From NCBI RefSeq assembly GCF_022288805.1, contig NZ_JAKOPM010000006.1:59616-123615 (forward strand): a stretch of DNA of 64,000 nt. The letters are read 5' to 3'. A model generated the notes under the pieces. It had not been told where the DNA came from and made no database searches. It was given only the letters and a program-made list of their open reading frames with translations. Positions 23,905-33,584 of the stretch are shown piece by piece. The position numbers and the translations under genes were made by a program. Origin of the DNA: Corynebacterium yonathiae (lineage in GTDB: Bacteria > Actinomycetota > Actinomycetes > Mycobacteriales > Mycobacteriaceae). Position 1 is the first letter of the stretch, and every line of letters starts with the position of its first letter.

Positions 23905-25094
23905 AGAAGGGCTTGCAGTGCACGAGCAACGCGCAGGACGGTCAGGTCCTCGCCCGGCTTGCCGACGACCTGCACCGCATCACCCACGCCTTCTTCCTCT
24001 TCGTCGCGCAGCGGCACCGTAATAGCCGGCCAGCCGAGCACATTGAAAGGCTCGGTCCAGCGCCGCAGGCTTGCGGCCGATTCCGCGGTATTTTCCGCTG
24101 TGATATCGGACCACTTGAGGGGGCCGGAATCGAGGGTGGGGGTGAGGATAATGGGGGCGTCGCCAAGCAGGGCAAGCGCATCCTCGCGCAGCTCTTTCAC
24201 GCCTTGCGCAGCCTCGTCATAATCTTCCTGGCTGATATTTTCTCCACCTAAAACGCGCTGCAAGATAACGTCCTGGTACTTATCGCGCTGATCCAGCAGT
24301 GGCCGGTGCACGTCATAGACTTCCTTCAGACGCATCGGCTCATAGAGCTTGGCCGTGGCGGCGATGGTTTCTTCTAAATCCACGCCCTCGCTGAGTTCAA
24401 AATCCGAGTGCTCCAGCGCTGCCAGAAGATCCGCGAAGCGCTCGCCCTTGGACTTAAGAGCCGTGACATCAACAATTGAAACGTCTTGCGCCGCGGCCGG
24501 TTCCTCATCCGCGGTGGCGATAAAAGCCTCCTCAATCAGGTCAATCGAGCTGGCAAAAAATCCAATGCAATCAAAGCTCGGGGCGAAGGGAAAGACGTCT
24601 TCGACTGGAATGAGTCCAAAGGTGGGTTTAAACCCCAACACGCCTTGGCACGCGGCAGGTACGCGCACCGACCCAGCGCTATCGGAACCAACCGTCAGGT
24701 CGAGCGCGCCGCACGCCACCAAAGCAGCGGAACCAGAGCTTGATCCGCCGCCGCACACCTCGGGATCGCGCGGATTGATAACGCGTCCATACGCAGAGGC
24801 ATCGCCCAAAATGCCATAGGAAAATTCCTGCAGATTCGCCTTCGCCACCGGCAGCGCACCCTTCGCCGCCAAGCGCTGTACCACCGGTGCATCCTTGACC
24901 GGCGTGCGGCCCACATTTACCTTGGTGCCGCAGGTGGTAGCCACGCACGCCACATCCACGATGTCCTTGAACGCGACGGGTTGTCCCATGAGCGTGGGGG
25001 AATCATCCACGGCATGCTCATCAAACGGGATGATGGTAATCACCGCGTTAAAATCCCGCTGGGCTCGGTGCAGGCGATCAGAAACTGTAGGCAT
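23901..25094 (-). CDS. Amidase-signature family hydrolase
   Basis: This 397-residue protein carries the amidase-signature triad: Lys43 in VAFKDIVDVA, the cis-serine in GGGSSSGSAALVA (118-120), and the nucleophilic Ser142 in GSDSAGSVRVPA. It is shorter than most family members (about 450-500 residues), with a compact C-terminal half, but the catalytic core is intact. It could hydrolyse a small amide such as a nicotinamide- or ureide-type compound; nothing in the neighbourhood decides it. It is not GatA, since no gatB/gatC is present. Confidence 0.87.
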   Translation of the reverse strand: MPTVSDRLHRAQRDFNAVITIIPFDEHAVDDSPTLMGQPVAFKDIVDVACVATTCGTKVNVGRTPVKDAPVVQRLAAKGALPVAKANLQEFSYGILGDASAYGRVINPRDPEVCGGGSSSGSAALVACGALDLTVGSDSAGSVRVPAACQGVLGFKPTFGLIPVEDVFPFAPSFDCIGFFASSIDLIEEAFIATADEEPAAAQDVSIVDVTALKSKGERFADLLAALEHSDFELSEGVDLEETIAATAKLYEPMRLKEVYDVHRPLLDQRDKYQDVILQRVLGGENISQEDYDEAAQGVKELREDALALLGDAPIILTPTLDSGPLKWSDITAENTAESAASLRRWTEPFNVLGWPAITVPLRDEEEEGVGDAVQVVGKPGEDLTVLRVARALQALL

Positions 25095-25420
25095 AACGGA
25101 AGCTAAGTCCTTTCAACGTCGGCGTCCTTTGCTGCTTACTAGGTATTAGAAGAACGCAGATGTTACTACCGTACATCAGGAATCGGTGAACAATTTCCCA
25201 TTTCTAGGCAAAGCACCGCTTCGGCTGCGTGTTGGGAGGTCGGCAAGCGAAGGCTGAGCCTCTACTGTCGGTTACGGTTACTAGAAGACTGCTTCAGGCC
25301 ATTACTTGTGCACAGTAGGCAATTGCGACAAGGCCCGCGACCGAAGAAGATATCTGACTAGTAAAAATTGGCCAAGATTTGGTCTAGTAGTTTGCCGCAC
25401 GGTTGATCTAAATTAAAGCC
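25095..25420. other. Divergent intergenic region, amidase / MFS
   Basis: About 325 bases hold the two divergent promoters. I see no RNA gene, terminator or small open frame worth naming. TTGCCG near 25392 followed by an ATCTAAAT-like -10 is a possible MFS promoter. Confidence 0.35.
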
Positions 25421-26845
25421 ATGACTTCCACCACCTCCGAGCCCCCAAAGCTCCAGCCCAGCTCCTATATCCCGTTGATGTTCGCACTGCTTACTGCGGT
25501 GTTTGCGTTCCAGCTCAATGCGTCGATGCTCTCGCCAGCCTTGGCGACGATGGAAGACGAGCTGGGCGCCACCACCGCGCAGATCGGTCTGACGCAAACG
25601 GCATTCTTTACGGCCGCGGCACTATTCTCACTATTCCTGCCGCGCTGGGGTGACCTCATCGGGCGCAGGAAAGTCCTCGTTGGCATGATGGCGGTAGCTG
25701 CGCTGGGCTGCGTGGTTTCGGCGGTTGCACCGAACGTCGCTGTGTTGCTGATTGGCCGCATCATTCAAGGCGTGGCAGGGCCTACGGTTCCGCTGTGCCT
25801 GATTATGCTGCGCCAGCAGGTACTCAATGAACAGCAGTACGCCCTGTTGCTGGGCATTGTGACCTCGGTAAACGGTGGAATTGCCGGTGTGGATGCGCTG
25901 GCCGGCGGCTGGTTGGCGGGCAATTTTGGTTACCGCTCGGTCTTTTGGACCATGGCTGTTCTATGCACCATTGCAGTAGTGGCAGTCCAGGTATTTACCA
26001 AGGAATCCACGGCCACGGAAACCCCGCGTATGGACTGGGAGGGTGTTCTTCCTCTGGCCGTGGCGCTGGGTTGCGTTCTCACCGCGTTCAACGAAGCCGG
26101 CAAGCTTGCAGAGGCCAATTGGTTCCTCGTCATCATCCTTCTCCTCATCGGTGTCGCCGGCTTCTGGGCCTTCTGGAACGTGGAGAAGAAGGTCGCCGAT
26201 CCGCTCGTACCGGTGGCCTACCTCAAACAACGCCGCACGTGGGCGCTGCTATCTACCACGCTGCTCACGATGACCGGTGTCTTTGCCGTGATGAATGGCC
26301 TCATCCCTAATCTTGGCCAGGATGCAGACGCCGGTGCCGGTATTTCTGCCAGCACCATTTCCTGGGTCACGCTTACCCCATACGCCCTCGCCGGCTTAGT
26401 CTTCGGCCCCATTGCCGGCTGGATGGCTTCCAAACTGGGCTATAAGTACGTTCTGCAAACCGGCCTCGTAGGCACCGTCGCTGGCTTGATTATCTCCATT
26501 TTCGTGGTGGGCGTTCCGAACGCGTGGACCCTGCTCTTCGTCTCTATCTTCTTGGGCGTGACCTACGCGGGCATTGCCAATATCATGCTCAATGGCTTAG
26601 GCATCGTGCTCTCGCCGGCCGATAACCAGGGCTATCTGCCCGGCATGAACGCCGGCGCCTTCAACCTAGGCGCGGGTCTGTCCTTTGCAGTGCTGTTCGC
26701 GGTTTCCGGGTCTTTCGAGCATGGCTACCGCGCGGGCATGATCGCCGGCGTCATCATCCTGCTTGCGGCTCTAGCTTTGTCCTTCCGCATTCCGCGCCCG
26801 GAGTCTATTGATGACACCGTGGCGGCCGTCAACGCCCGAAAGTAG
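25421..26845 (+). CDS. uriT: MFS transporter, probable nucleoside (uridine) importer
   Basis: This 474-residue protein with 12-14 membrane segments belongs to the major facilitator superfamily; the loop motif RWGDLIGRRKVL and IQGVAGPTVPLCL in TM5 are DHA2-like. The gene is followed 9 bases later by a nucleoside hydrolase gene, the same pairing as C. glutamicum uriT-uriH, so nucleoside uptake is more likely than drug export. The regulator uriR and the kinase of the C. glutamicum operon are not adjacent, but ribokinase is encoded in the ribose operon at the left edge of the window. Confidence 0.83.
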   Translation: MTSTTSEPPKLQPSSYIPLMFALLTAVFAFQLNASMLSPALATMEDELGATTAQIGLTQTAFFTAAALFSLFLPRWGDLIGRRKVLVGMMAVAALGCVVSAVAPNVAVLLIGRIIQGVAGPTVPLCLIMLRQQVLNEQQYALLLGIVTSVNGGIAGVDALAGGWLAGNFGYRSVFWTMAVLCTIAVVAVQVFTKESTATETPRMDWEGVLPLAVALGCVLTAFNEAGKLAEANWFLVIILLLIGVAGFWAFWNVEKKVADPLVPVAYLKQRRTWALLSTTLLTMTGVFAVMNGLIPNLGQDADAGAGISASTISWVTLTPYALAGLVFGPIAGWMASKLGYKYVLQTGLVGTVAGLIISIFVVGVPNAWTLLFVSIFLGVTYAGIANIMLNGLGIVLSPADNQGYLPGMNAGAFNLGAGLSFAVLFAVSGSFEHGYRAGMIAGVIILLAALALSFRIPRPESIDDTVAAVNARK

Positions 26846-26854
26846 GCTCGTGGC

Positions 26855-27796
26855 ATGACGCGAAAAATCATTCTGGACTGCGACCCCGGCCACGATGACG
26901 CGGTGGCCCTGCTTCTAGCCATGGGCAACCCCAATATCGAGCTGCTGGGCATTACCACCGTAGGCGGAAACCAGACCTTGGATAAGGTCTCCCATAACGC
27001 CCTGGTAGTCAAGGAAATCGCTGGTCACCCGGAGATTCCGGTCTATGCCGGCTGCGATCGCCCGCTCGTGCGCCCCGTCGAAGTTGCCGAGGCTATCCAC
27101 GGCTCCACCGGAATGGACGTGGAAGGCGTCCAACTTCCGGACCCAAGCACCGCGCTTGCCGACGCCCACGCCATCGACTTCATCATCGACACCATCATGT
27201 CCCACGATCCCGGCACCATCACCCTGGTGCCCACCGGCCCGCTTACCAATATCGCGATGGCCGCGCGCAAAGAGCCGCGCATCGTTGAGCGCGTCAAGGA
27301 AGTAGTCCTCATGGGCGGCGGCTACCACGAAGGAAATTGGTCCCCAGTCGCCGAGTTCAATATCAAGATCGACCCCGAGGCCGCCCACATCGTCTTCGAA
27401 GAGCCTTGGCCCGTCACGATGGTGGGCCTCGACCTCACTCACCAGGCACTGGCCACCCCGGAGGTCGAAGCCGAAATCAAGGCTCTGGAAACCCCAGTCT
27501 CGGAGTTCGTCGTTGGCCTTTTCGGCTTCTTCCGCAAGACCTACCAAGCCAACCAAGGCTTTGATAATCCACCGGTCCACGACCCGTGCACCGTCGCCTA
27601 TCTCATTGATCCAGACATCGTCCAGACCCGCAGGGCCCCCGTCCACGTCGAGCTTGCGGGCGCCCTTACCACTGGCATGACTGTCACCGATCTCCGCGAG
27701 CCTGCCGACGTCTCCTGCCACACCCAAGTCGCCACCACCCTCGATCACGCTGGCTTCTGGCGCCTAGTTACCGAGGCCCTCAAAAACCTCGCCTAG
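26855..27796 (+). CDS. uriH: Inosine/uridine-preferring nucleoside hydrolase
   Basis: The 313-residue protein has the IUNH signature DCDPGHDDAVAL (residues 8-19) that binds Ca2+ and ribose, plus VPTGPLTNIA, MGGGYHEGNWSPVAEFNIKIDPEAA and the C-terminal VHDPCTVAYLIDP with the His-Asp needed for leaving-group activation. It cleaves a nucleoside to free base and ribose, which RbsK can phosphorylate. It is translated from the same message as the MFS gene. Uridine preference is inferred from the C. glutamicum arrangement. Confidence 0.9.
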   Translation: MTRKIILDCDPGHDDAVALLLAMGNPNIELLGITTVGGNQTLDKVSHNALVVKEIAGHPEIPVYAGCDRPLVRPVEVAEAIHGSTGMDVEGVQLPDPSTALADAHAIDFIIDTIMSHDPGTITLVPTGPLTNIAMAARKEPRIVERVKEVVLMGGGYHEGNWSPVAEFNIKIDPEAAHIVFEEPWPVTMVGLDLTHQALATPEVEAEIKALETPVSEFVVGLFGFFRKTYQANQGFDNPPVHDPCTVAYLIDPDIVQTRRAPVHVELAGALTTGMTVTDLREPADVSCHTQVATTLDHAGFWRLVTEALKNLA

Positions 27797-28137
27797 GCGG
27801 CGTTCGCTTCACCCGACACCCAACTTTCAGCCACGTTATCCCCCTGAACCACCAGTTTGGGGCCATAGCGTGGCCGTTTGCTCTAGGTAGAGGGCCTACC
27901 AACCGATAGCTTAGGCGAAATCAAGTAGTCGGCGAACCAATTTAGCTATTGAACCATCCTTAATTTTCTGGTGGGAGTAACCTCTGTCGAGACTCGTGGT
28001 TACCTTGCTGTGCTTCGTCAAAACATTTAGGCCTCACAGATCGCACCGGTTGTGCCAGGGAGGAGAACGGCGCCAAATAGGTCAGCGCTGGGGTTCAGCC
28101 TAAACTCGAAGGGAACACCCCATTCAAAGGAGCCACC
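27797..28137. other. Intergenic region before gluconate kinase
   Basis: About 340 bases without a gene. A weak hairpin (GCCACG at 27830-27835 with CGTGGC at 27869-27874, enclosing CCCC/GGGG) may end the nucleosidase message. The gntK ribosome-binding site AAAGGAG lies at its right end and TAAACT near 28103 is a possible -10. Nothing else is recognisable. Confidence 0.4.
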
Positions 28138-28647
28138 ATGAACCAACACAGTTTTCGCCACGTCGTTGTCATGGGGGTATCAGGCTCGGGCAAGACAACG
28201 GTAGGGGAGGCGCTGTCGCCGTTGGTCGGTCTGGAGTACCGCGATGGCGATGATATGCATCCGCAGGCCAATATCGACAAGATGGCGGCAGGGATACCGC
28301 TCAATGATGCGGACCGAGAGCCGTGGCTGAAACAGATTGGTCAGTGGTTGGCGGATAGGCCGGAAGGCGCGATGGTGGGTTGTAGCGCGTTGAAGCGTAA
28401 ATACCGGGATTTGATTCGCGAGTATTGTCCGGGCGTGGTGTTTGTACACGTGCACGGGGACTTTGATGTGCTGTATCAGCGCATGCAGCATCGGCTGGGG
28501 CACTTTATGCCGGCGTCGCTCTTGCAATCGCAATTCGATACCTTGGAGCCGCTGGAAGATGACGAAACCGGCCAGGTCTTTGATGTGACTCGGCCGGCGT
28601 CGGAAATTGCGGGCGATGCCGCAGCGTGGATTAAAGCGGGGGCTTAA
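28138..28647 (+). CDS. gntK: Gluconokinase GntK
   Basis: The 169-residue kinase phosphorylates D-gluconate to 6-phosphogluconate for the pentose phosphate pathway. It has the P-loop GVSGSGKTT (13-21), the RDGDDMHPQANIDKMAAGIPLNDADREPWL region that binds gluconate, and the CSALKRKYRDLIR lid segment, all typical of the thermoresistant gluconokinase family and of normal length. AAAGGAG precedes the ATG. It faces the gluconate permease gene convergently with an 8-base gap. Confidence 0.95.
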   Translation: MNQHSFRHVVVMGVSGSGKTTVGEALSPLVGLEYRDGDDMHPQANIDKMAAGIPLNDADREPWLKQIGQWLADRPEGAMVGCSALKRKYRDLIREYCPGVVFVHVHGDFDVLYQRMQHRLGHFMPASLLQSQFDTLEPLEDDETGQVFDVTRPASEIAGDAAAWIKAGA

Positions 28648-28655
28648 AGCTGGCG

Positions 28656-30050
28656 CTAGAAGGCAGCTGCGGCGCCGTACATGACCAGGACTAGGGCAAA
28701 GCCGATAACGGAGATGAGCACCTGGTTGACAGTCCAGGTCTTAAGCGTGGTCATGGTGTCCATGCCCATGAGGCGGCCGACGAGCCAGAATCCAGAGTCA
28801 TTGACATGGGAGCCGAAGACGGAACCGGCGGCGGTTGCAACAACGATAAGCGCGAGCTGTAGTTCGTTGAAGCCGCCGGCTTCCACGGCTGGGACCATAA
28901 GCGCAGCGGCCGTAGTTAGCGCGACGGTAGCGGAGCCTTGGGCCAGACGCAGGGCCACGGCGATAAGGTAGCAGGCCAGGATGACGGGGATGCCGAGGCC
29001 GGAAAGGGAATCAGCAAGCGCATCGCCAATCCCGGAGGTACGCAACACACCACCGAACATGCCGCCGGCACCGGTGATAAGCACGACCGAGCAGATGGGG
29101 CCGAGGGAGGAATCGACAAGCTTTTCCAGCGCGGTCTTTTCTACGCCACGGCGCAGCCCGAGGACCACGAGCGCGATGAGGAGGGTAATCAGCAGGGCAA
29201 TGGGGGTCTGGCCCAGCATGACAAAGAACCGTACCCACGCGGCGTCGGCGTCAATGGTGCCATAGGACGCCAAAGCATTGAGACCGGTGTTAAAGAAGAT
29301 GAGCACCATCGGGATCAACAGGATGGAGATCACCGTGGCGGCAGAGGCGGGTTTGTGGGGTTGCTCGTCCTCCGCGAGGAGGGGACCGGCGATGGCATCG
29401 GTTACCTTGATGGGAAATTTCTTACCGGAAAGCAGACCAAAGTGGTAGCCGGAAATATACCAGGTGGGCAGGGCTAGGATGAGGCCGACTAAAAGAACGA
29501 GACCCATATCGGCGCCGTAAAATTCACTGGCGGCAACGGGGCCCGGGTGCGGCGGCAGGTAGACGTGCATAACGGAGAATGCACCAGCTGCCGGCAGACC
29601 GAAGGCAAGAACAGGGCCATCCAAGCGGCGAGCGACAGCGAAGATGACCGGCAGCATCACAATCAGGCCGGCATCGAAGAAGATGGGAAAGCCCATAATG
29701 AGCGATGCTAGGCCGAGTGCTAAGGGTGCTTTGGATTCGCCGAAGCGGCGGACCATGGCGTCGGCAAGCGATTTAGCGCCACCGGAAGCTTCCACCAGCC
29801 GGCCGATCATGGCGCCCAAGCCTACGAGCAGCGCCACCGACCCTAGGGTGGAGCTAAAGCTCTCTGTCATGGTGGGCACGATTCCTTCGAGGGGAATGCC
29901 CGCAGCCAGCGCCGTGAGTGCCGAGACCACCAATAGCGTGAGGAAGGCGTGAAGCTTGAAATAGATGACCAACACCAAAATTACGGCGATGGCGGCCACC
30001 GCAATGCCCAGCAGTGGGCCGGTCGACAGGGTGGGTTCCCACGTATCCAT
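28656..30050 (-). CDS. gntP: Gluconate permease GntP
   Basis: This 464-residue member of the GntP family has about 12-14 membrane segments and imports gluconate by proton symport. Family segments include the central PLALGLASLIMGFPIFFDAGLIVMLP-type helix pair, VMHVYLPPHPGPVAAS, and NDSGFWLVGRLMGMDT near the C-terminus. The ATG is preceded by AAAAGGAG. Upstream, GCAAACCTTTGA (30071-30082) resembles the LacI-type sites elsewhere in the window but is imperfect. It is paired with gntK by convergence rather than in one operon. Confidence 0.95.
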   Translation of the reverse strand: MDTWEPTLSTGPLLGIAVAAIAVILVLVIYFKLHAFLTLLVVSALTALAAGIPLEGIVPTMTESFSSTLGSVALLVGLGAMIGRLVEASGGAKSLADAMVRRFGESKAPLALGLASLIMGFPIFFDAGLIVMLPVIFAVARRLDGPVLAFGLPAAGAFSVMHVYLPPHPGPVAASEFYGADMGLVLLVGLILALPTWYISGYHFGLLSGKKFPIKVTDAIAGPLLAEDEQPHKPASAATVISILLIPMVLIFFNTGLNALASYGTIDADAAWVRFFVMLGQTPIALLITLLIALVVLGLRRGVEKTALEKLVDSSLGPICSVVLITGAGGMFGGVLRTSGIGDALADSLSGLGIPVILACYLIAVALRLAQGSATVALTTAAALMVPAVEAGGFNELQLALIVVATAAGSVFGSHVNDSGFWLVGRLMGMDTMTTLKTWTVNQVLISVIGFALVLVMYGAAAAF

Positions 30051-30170
30051 GGGCGGACTCCTTTTCTAATGCAAACCTTTGAATAACGGCAACGTTAGCA
30101 GTAGGCCTGTGTGCCGCCTAAAACAATCGGTTGAATGCGACCTACCCAACACGGAGCCGGGTAAAGACAG

Positions 30171-30204
30171 AAAAATCCCCTAGGCACCGTGCTGGGCCTA
30201 GGGG
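30171..30204 (-). terminator. Intrinsic terminator of the zinc protease gene
   Basis: CCCCTAGGC (30177-30185) pairs with GCCTAGGGG (30196-30204) and is followed on the minus strand by ATTTTTC. It lies about 20 bases after the stop codon. Confidence 0.88.
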
Positions 30205-30222
30205 AGAGGAGTCGTCGGGCGT

Positions 30223-30840
30223 TTAGTCGAACTGACCTTGAATGATGGCTGCCGCGTCCAGCGGGGTTACATGGTAGGAGATGGGATTCTGGTTAGCGCC
30301 GGCCATGAGCGCGCCGGCGCAGGAGTGGCCCGCACCCATCATGTGGCCCAGCTCGTGGGCAATGGTGCCCTGGACTGCCTCTGGGTACTGGGCATTAGGA
30401 ATCTTGATGAAGACCATCTTGTGATCTGGGTAGGCAGCGCCCTGTACATAGCCATTTGGGTCGGGCTTGAAGATGATGGCGATGGTGTCACCATCAGCCT
30501 CGGAAGGCTTAACTTCCTTCAGGGAAGCCTTGCCCTTGAGGGCCTTGTTCCACTCGGCAACCGCGGCATCGAGCTGCTTGCGATACGGGAAGTTTTCAAC
30601 CACCTTGTACTCCAGAACGCCATCTTTGAAGTACGGCTTTACGGAGTCTTCATCGTGGAGGATGGAAGGATCCGGGACCGGCTTGCCATCGTTGGCCAGC
30701 TTGGTGATGGTCTTGCAGGTGCCCGGAGAAATAAGGGAGCGAACTGGGTCGCTCTTGGCGCTGGCGGCCGGTGCGGCGACGGTTCCGAGGATTGCGGTTG
30801 CAGCCAAAGTGGCGGCAGATAGCTTCTTGAAAGATGGCAT
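30223..30840 (-). CDS. Secreted matrixin-like zinc metalloprotease
   Basis: The 205-residue protein has a Sec signal peptide (residues 1-~28, ending APAASA) and a C-terminal metzincin zinc site HELGHMMGAGH at 162-172 (HExxHxxGxxH). A possible Met-turn follows (GALMAG). The pattern resembles matrixin/snapalysin-type small secreted proteases. The preceding YRKQLDAAVAEWNKAL helix is the usual active-site-cleft helix. It is a single-gene unit with its own terminator. The target is unknown; a surface or host protein is plausible. Confidence 0.87.
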   Translation of the reverse strand: MPSFKKLSAATLAATAILGTVAAPAASAKSDPVRSLISPGTCKTITKLANDGKPVPDPSILHDEDSVKPYFKDGVLEYKVVENFPYRKQLDAAVAEWNKALKGKASLKEVKPSEADGDTIAIIFKPDPNGYVQGAAYPDHKMVFIKIPNAQYPEAVQGTIAHELGHMMGAGHSCAGALMAGANQNPISYHVTPLDAAAIIQGQFD

Positions 30841-31012
30841 AGGCAGTGAATTACCTTTCGGTTGATTTTAAGGTTCGCTGAGTGCGATATTCCCAGCAAT
30901 ATCCGTGGTAAAAGGCACTGCGTGCGCGTTTATGCGTGCGGACACATATCAGTTTCTTAATGTCTGCAAAGGAAAATAAGAATCTAAGGTGCCAACTGCC
31001 TATTTGCTGCTT

Positions 31013-32134
31013 CTAGTTCAGGCGCTCCCCAGTAGTGGTGCTAAATAAATGCACTTGGTCCGGGTCGGGGGAAACATAGAAAGTATCACCCACCGCGTAA
31101 CGGCCGCGGGCATTGACCAGAATGCCGGTCTGTCCGCCCATGCGGGTGGAAGACTTCAGTATGCCGTCGGCGGAGCTATCGCCAGCGGCGTCGTTAAGGT
31201 CGCCGTAAACGTAGGTCTGGTTACCCAGTTCCTCGATATGCGCGACAGTAAACTTTGCCCCACCGTTGCCGGTATCGCTAAATTGCCAGTCTTCAGGGCG
31301 GATGCCGACGGTGACAGTCTCTACGCCTTCGAAGTTGTAATTGGACAGGTTAATGCGGGTAGAGCCGATGCGCAGATCAGAGGAGTTGTGGCTCAGGTCG
31401 TAGATATTCATCGCCGGCGAGCCAATGAATCCGGCGACGAAGACATTCTGCGGGCGGTCGTAGATGGTGCGGGTATTATCCACCTGCTGCAAGACGCCGG
31501 CATTGAGAACAGCGACCCGATCACCCATGGTCATTGCCTCAGTTTGGTCATGGGTGACGTAGACGGTGGTGGTGCCAAGGCGGCGTTGCAGATTAGAGAT
31601 CTGCGCGCGGGTGGATACGCGCAGCTTGGCGTCCAGGTTGGACAAAGGCTCATCCATGCAAAACACTGCCGGCTCGCGCACGATGGCGCGTCCCATAGCT
31701 ACGCGCTGGCGCTGGCCGCCGGAAAGATTGGCGGGCTTGCGGTCGAGAAGAGCCTCCATCTGCAGGATCTTCGCGGCCTCTTGCACGCGAGACTTAATCT
31801 CGTTTTTAGGGACCTTGCGGTTTTCCAGCGCGAAGGACATATTCTGCGCTACGGACATATTGGGGTAGAGGGCATAGTTCTGAAAAACCATGGCTACGTC
31901 GCGGTCCGATGGGCTCACCCCGGTGACGTCCTTGCCGCCGATGCGAATGGAACCGCGGTCGGTGGGCTCCAAGCCAGCGAGCATACGCAGGCTGGTGGAC
32001 TTGCCGCAGCCGGAAGGGCCGACGAGGACCAAAAATTCGCCGTCGGAAATATCCAGATTGAGGCGATCAACGGCGGGGCGTTCCGCGTCCTTGGAGTAAA
32101 TGCGGCTTGCGCCATCGAAGGTGACAGTAGCCAT
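31013..32134 (-). CDS. ugpC: Sugar/glycerol-3-phosphate ABC transporter ATPase UgpC (MsmK-like)
   Basis: This 373-residue ATPase has Walker A GPSGCGKST (39-47), LSGGQRQRVAMGRA and CMDEPLSNLDAKLR, followed by a C-terminal regulatory TOBE/OB domain (from ~240) of the MalK/UgpC type. It is the last gene of a ugpA-E-B-C operon and energises import of the ligand bound by UgpB. UgpC/MsmK ATPases are often shared between carbohydrate importers. It is 47 bases downstream of ugpB. A terminator is not obvious after it. Confidence 0.92.
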   Translation of the reverse strand: MATVTFDGASRIYSKDAERPAVDRLNLDISDGEFLVLVGPSGCGKSTSLRMLAGLEPTDRGSIRIGGKDVTGVSPSDRDVAMVFQNYALYPNMSVAQNMSFALENRKVPKNEIKSRVQEAAKILQMEALLDRKPANLSGGQRQRVAMGRAIVREPAVFCMDEPLSNLDAKLRVSTRAQISNLQRRLGTTTVYVTHDQTEAMTMGDRVAVLNAGVLQQVDNTRTIYDRPQNVFVAGFIGSPAMNIYDLSHNSSDLRIGSTRINLSNYNFEGVETVTVGIRPEDWQFSDTGNGGAKFTVAHIEELGNQTYVYGDLNDAAGDSSADGILKSSTRMGGQTGILVNARGRYAVGDTFYVSPDPDQVHLFSTTTGERLN

Positions 32135-32181
32135 GGTTACCTTTCAGAATCTAGTGAGGGGAGGAAGGCGGCTGTGAAAGC

Positions 32182-33504
32182 CTACTTATTGATGACGGGC
32201 TTGACCTGGTTGTCGTAAATCGACTGCAGGGTCTTTTCAAGGTCAGTTAGCACCTTGGTGACATCATCGCGGTTGGTGACAACCTTTTCGAAAGCACCGC
32301 CAATTTCCTGGTCCGCGCCGGGCAGGAAGACGCGGGCGTTGTCCTGCGGGCGGGTCTCCGGAAGTTGCTTGATGGCGGTCTCGAAGTTCGGATTGTCTTC
32401 CATGAACTTCTTCTGGTCCTCGTTTTCCACGGCGGAGGAACGTACCGGCATGTAGCCCACATTTTGGGACCAGTAGCAGGTGTTTTCTTCATTGGTAATG
32501 AAGTCAATGAGCTTGATGGCCGCCAGCTGACGGTTCTTGCTGATACCCGATGGGATAGCCAGTCCGGCGCCACCTGTTGGGCAGGCACCGTCGCCCTTAG
32601 GGTTCGGTAGGAAGGCGGTGCCGAGCTCGAACTTAGCGGTATCGGTCAGGCCCGCCAGGTCACCGGTGGACAGCACAGTCGCGGCTGCGCGGCCGGTGCC
32701 GAACTCCATGGCCATATCGTTGCCCACGTAGGAGTAGCCCTTCTTTTCATCGGTGATGTCCTTGAGCCACTCGACGGCCTTGATGGTCTTGTCATCGGTG
32801 AACTTCAAGTCCCACGCATCGGAGTAGGCGCCGCCCTTGGACCACAGTGGTCCTTGGAAAATCCAGCCCAGGTAGTCCACGGCATCACCCCAGCCGAAGG
32901 GTTTCATCTTCGGATCAGCATCGGCAAGCTTTTTGGCCCATTCATCCATCTCATCCCAGGACTTCGGGCCGCGGTCCGGCAGGCCGGCCTTCTTCCACGC
33001 ATCCTTGTTGTAGTAGAACAGCGGAGTCGAGCGGGCGAAAGGAAGCGCAAAGTGGCCGCCGTCGTAGTTGTAATCCTCGTAGAGCGGCTGCACGTAGGTG
33101 GAGAGATCGATGCTGGCTTCTTCCGCTAGCTCGTCGACGTTGGCGATCTGACCGTTGATGGCGAAGTTGTGCCACCAGACGTCGGAAAGCACGACTACGT
33201 CAGGAAGATCCTGGCCCGTTAGCGCAGCATTGAACTTTTGAGCTGCCTCTTCGTAGTTCTTGCCAGTGTCAACGAGGTTGACCTTGATATCGGGGTTTTC
33301 CTTTTCAAAGCGAGAGATGATCTCCTTTTCAATGTCCTTGGAGGTGCCCGGGTGGTTGGACCACCAGGTCAGCTCGGTGACTTTATCGTCGCCGCCCTTG
33401 TCTTTGCCGCCCTGCGGGTCGGTCGAAGAGGTACCAGCGCAGGCGGCCAGCGCAGTGGCAGAGGCAGCGGTAGAAGCGAGGGCGAGGAACTTGCGGCGTA
33501 GCAT
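32182..33504 (-). CDS. ugpB: Extracellular solute-binding lipoprotein UgpB
   Basis: The 440-residue type I solute-binding protein is a lipoprotein with acylated Cys22 (ALAACAGTSS). The N-terminus MLRRKFLALA contains an RRxFL sequence, so export by the Tat route is possible. Its body (LTWWSNHPGTSKDIEKEIISRFEKENPDI ... TGQDLPDVVVLSDVWW) is typical of the UgpB/MalE group. I chose ATG 33504, preceded by AAGGAGA; a 99-residue longer frame is out of place and not exported. Context with ugpA/E/C suggests glycerol-3-phosphate or its diesters, though a sugar is possible. Confidence 0.9.
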   Translation of the reverse strand: MLRRKFLALASTAASATALAACAGTSSTDPQGGKDKGGDDKVTELTWWSNHPGTSKDIEKEIISRFEKENPDIKVNLVDTGKNYEEAAQKFNAALTGQDLPDVVVLSDVWWHNFAINGQIANVDELAEEASIDLSTYVQPLYEDYNYDGGHFALPFARSTPLFYYNKDAWKKAGLPDRGPKSWDEMDEWAKKLADADPKMKPFGWGDAVDYLGWIFQGPLWSKGGAYSDAWDLKFTDDKTIKAVEWLKDITDEKKGYSYVGNDMAMEFGTGRAAATVLSTGDLAGLTDTAKFELGTAFLPNPKGDGACPTGGAGLAIPSGISKNRQLAAIKLIDFITNEENTCYWSQNVGYMPVRSSAVENEDQKKFMEDNPNFETAIKQLPETRPQDNARVFLPGADQEIGGAFEKVVTNRDDVTKVLTDLEKTLQSIYDNQVKPVINK

Positions 33505-33584
33505 GTAATTCTCCTTGGGTCTCCTGTAGATAAGCAGGATTAAAGTAAGTGGAAACGGCGAGCGTGGGTGGGGTAGAAGTCCTT

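Noticed and set aside
28656..28671. Terminator between convergent gntK and gntP
   Set aside because: Only eight bases separate the genes and no hairpin with a T run is present.
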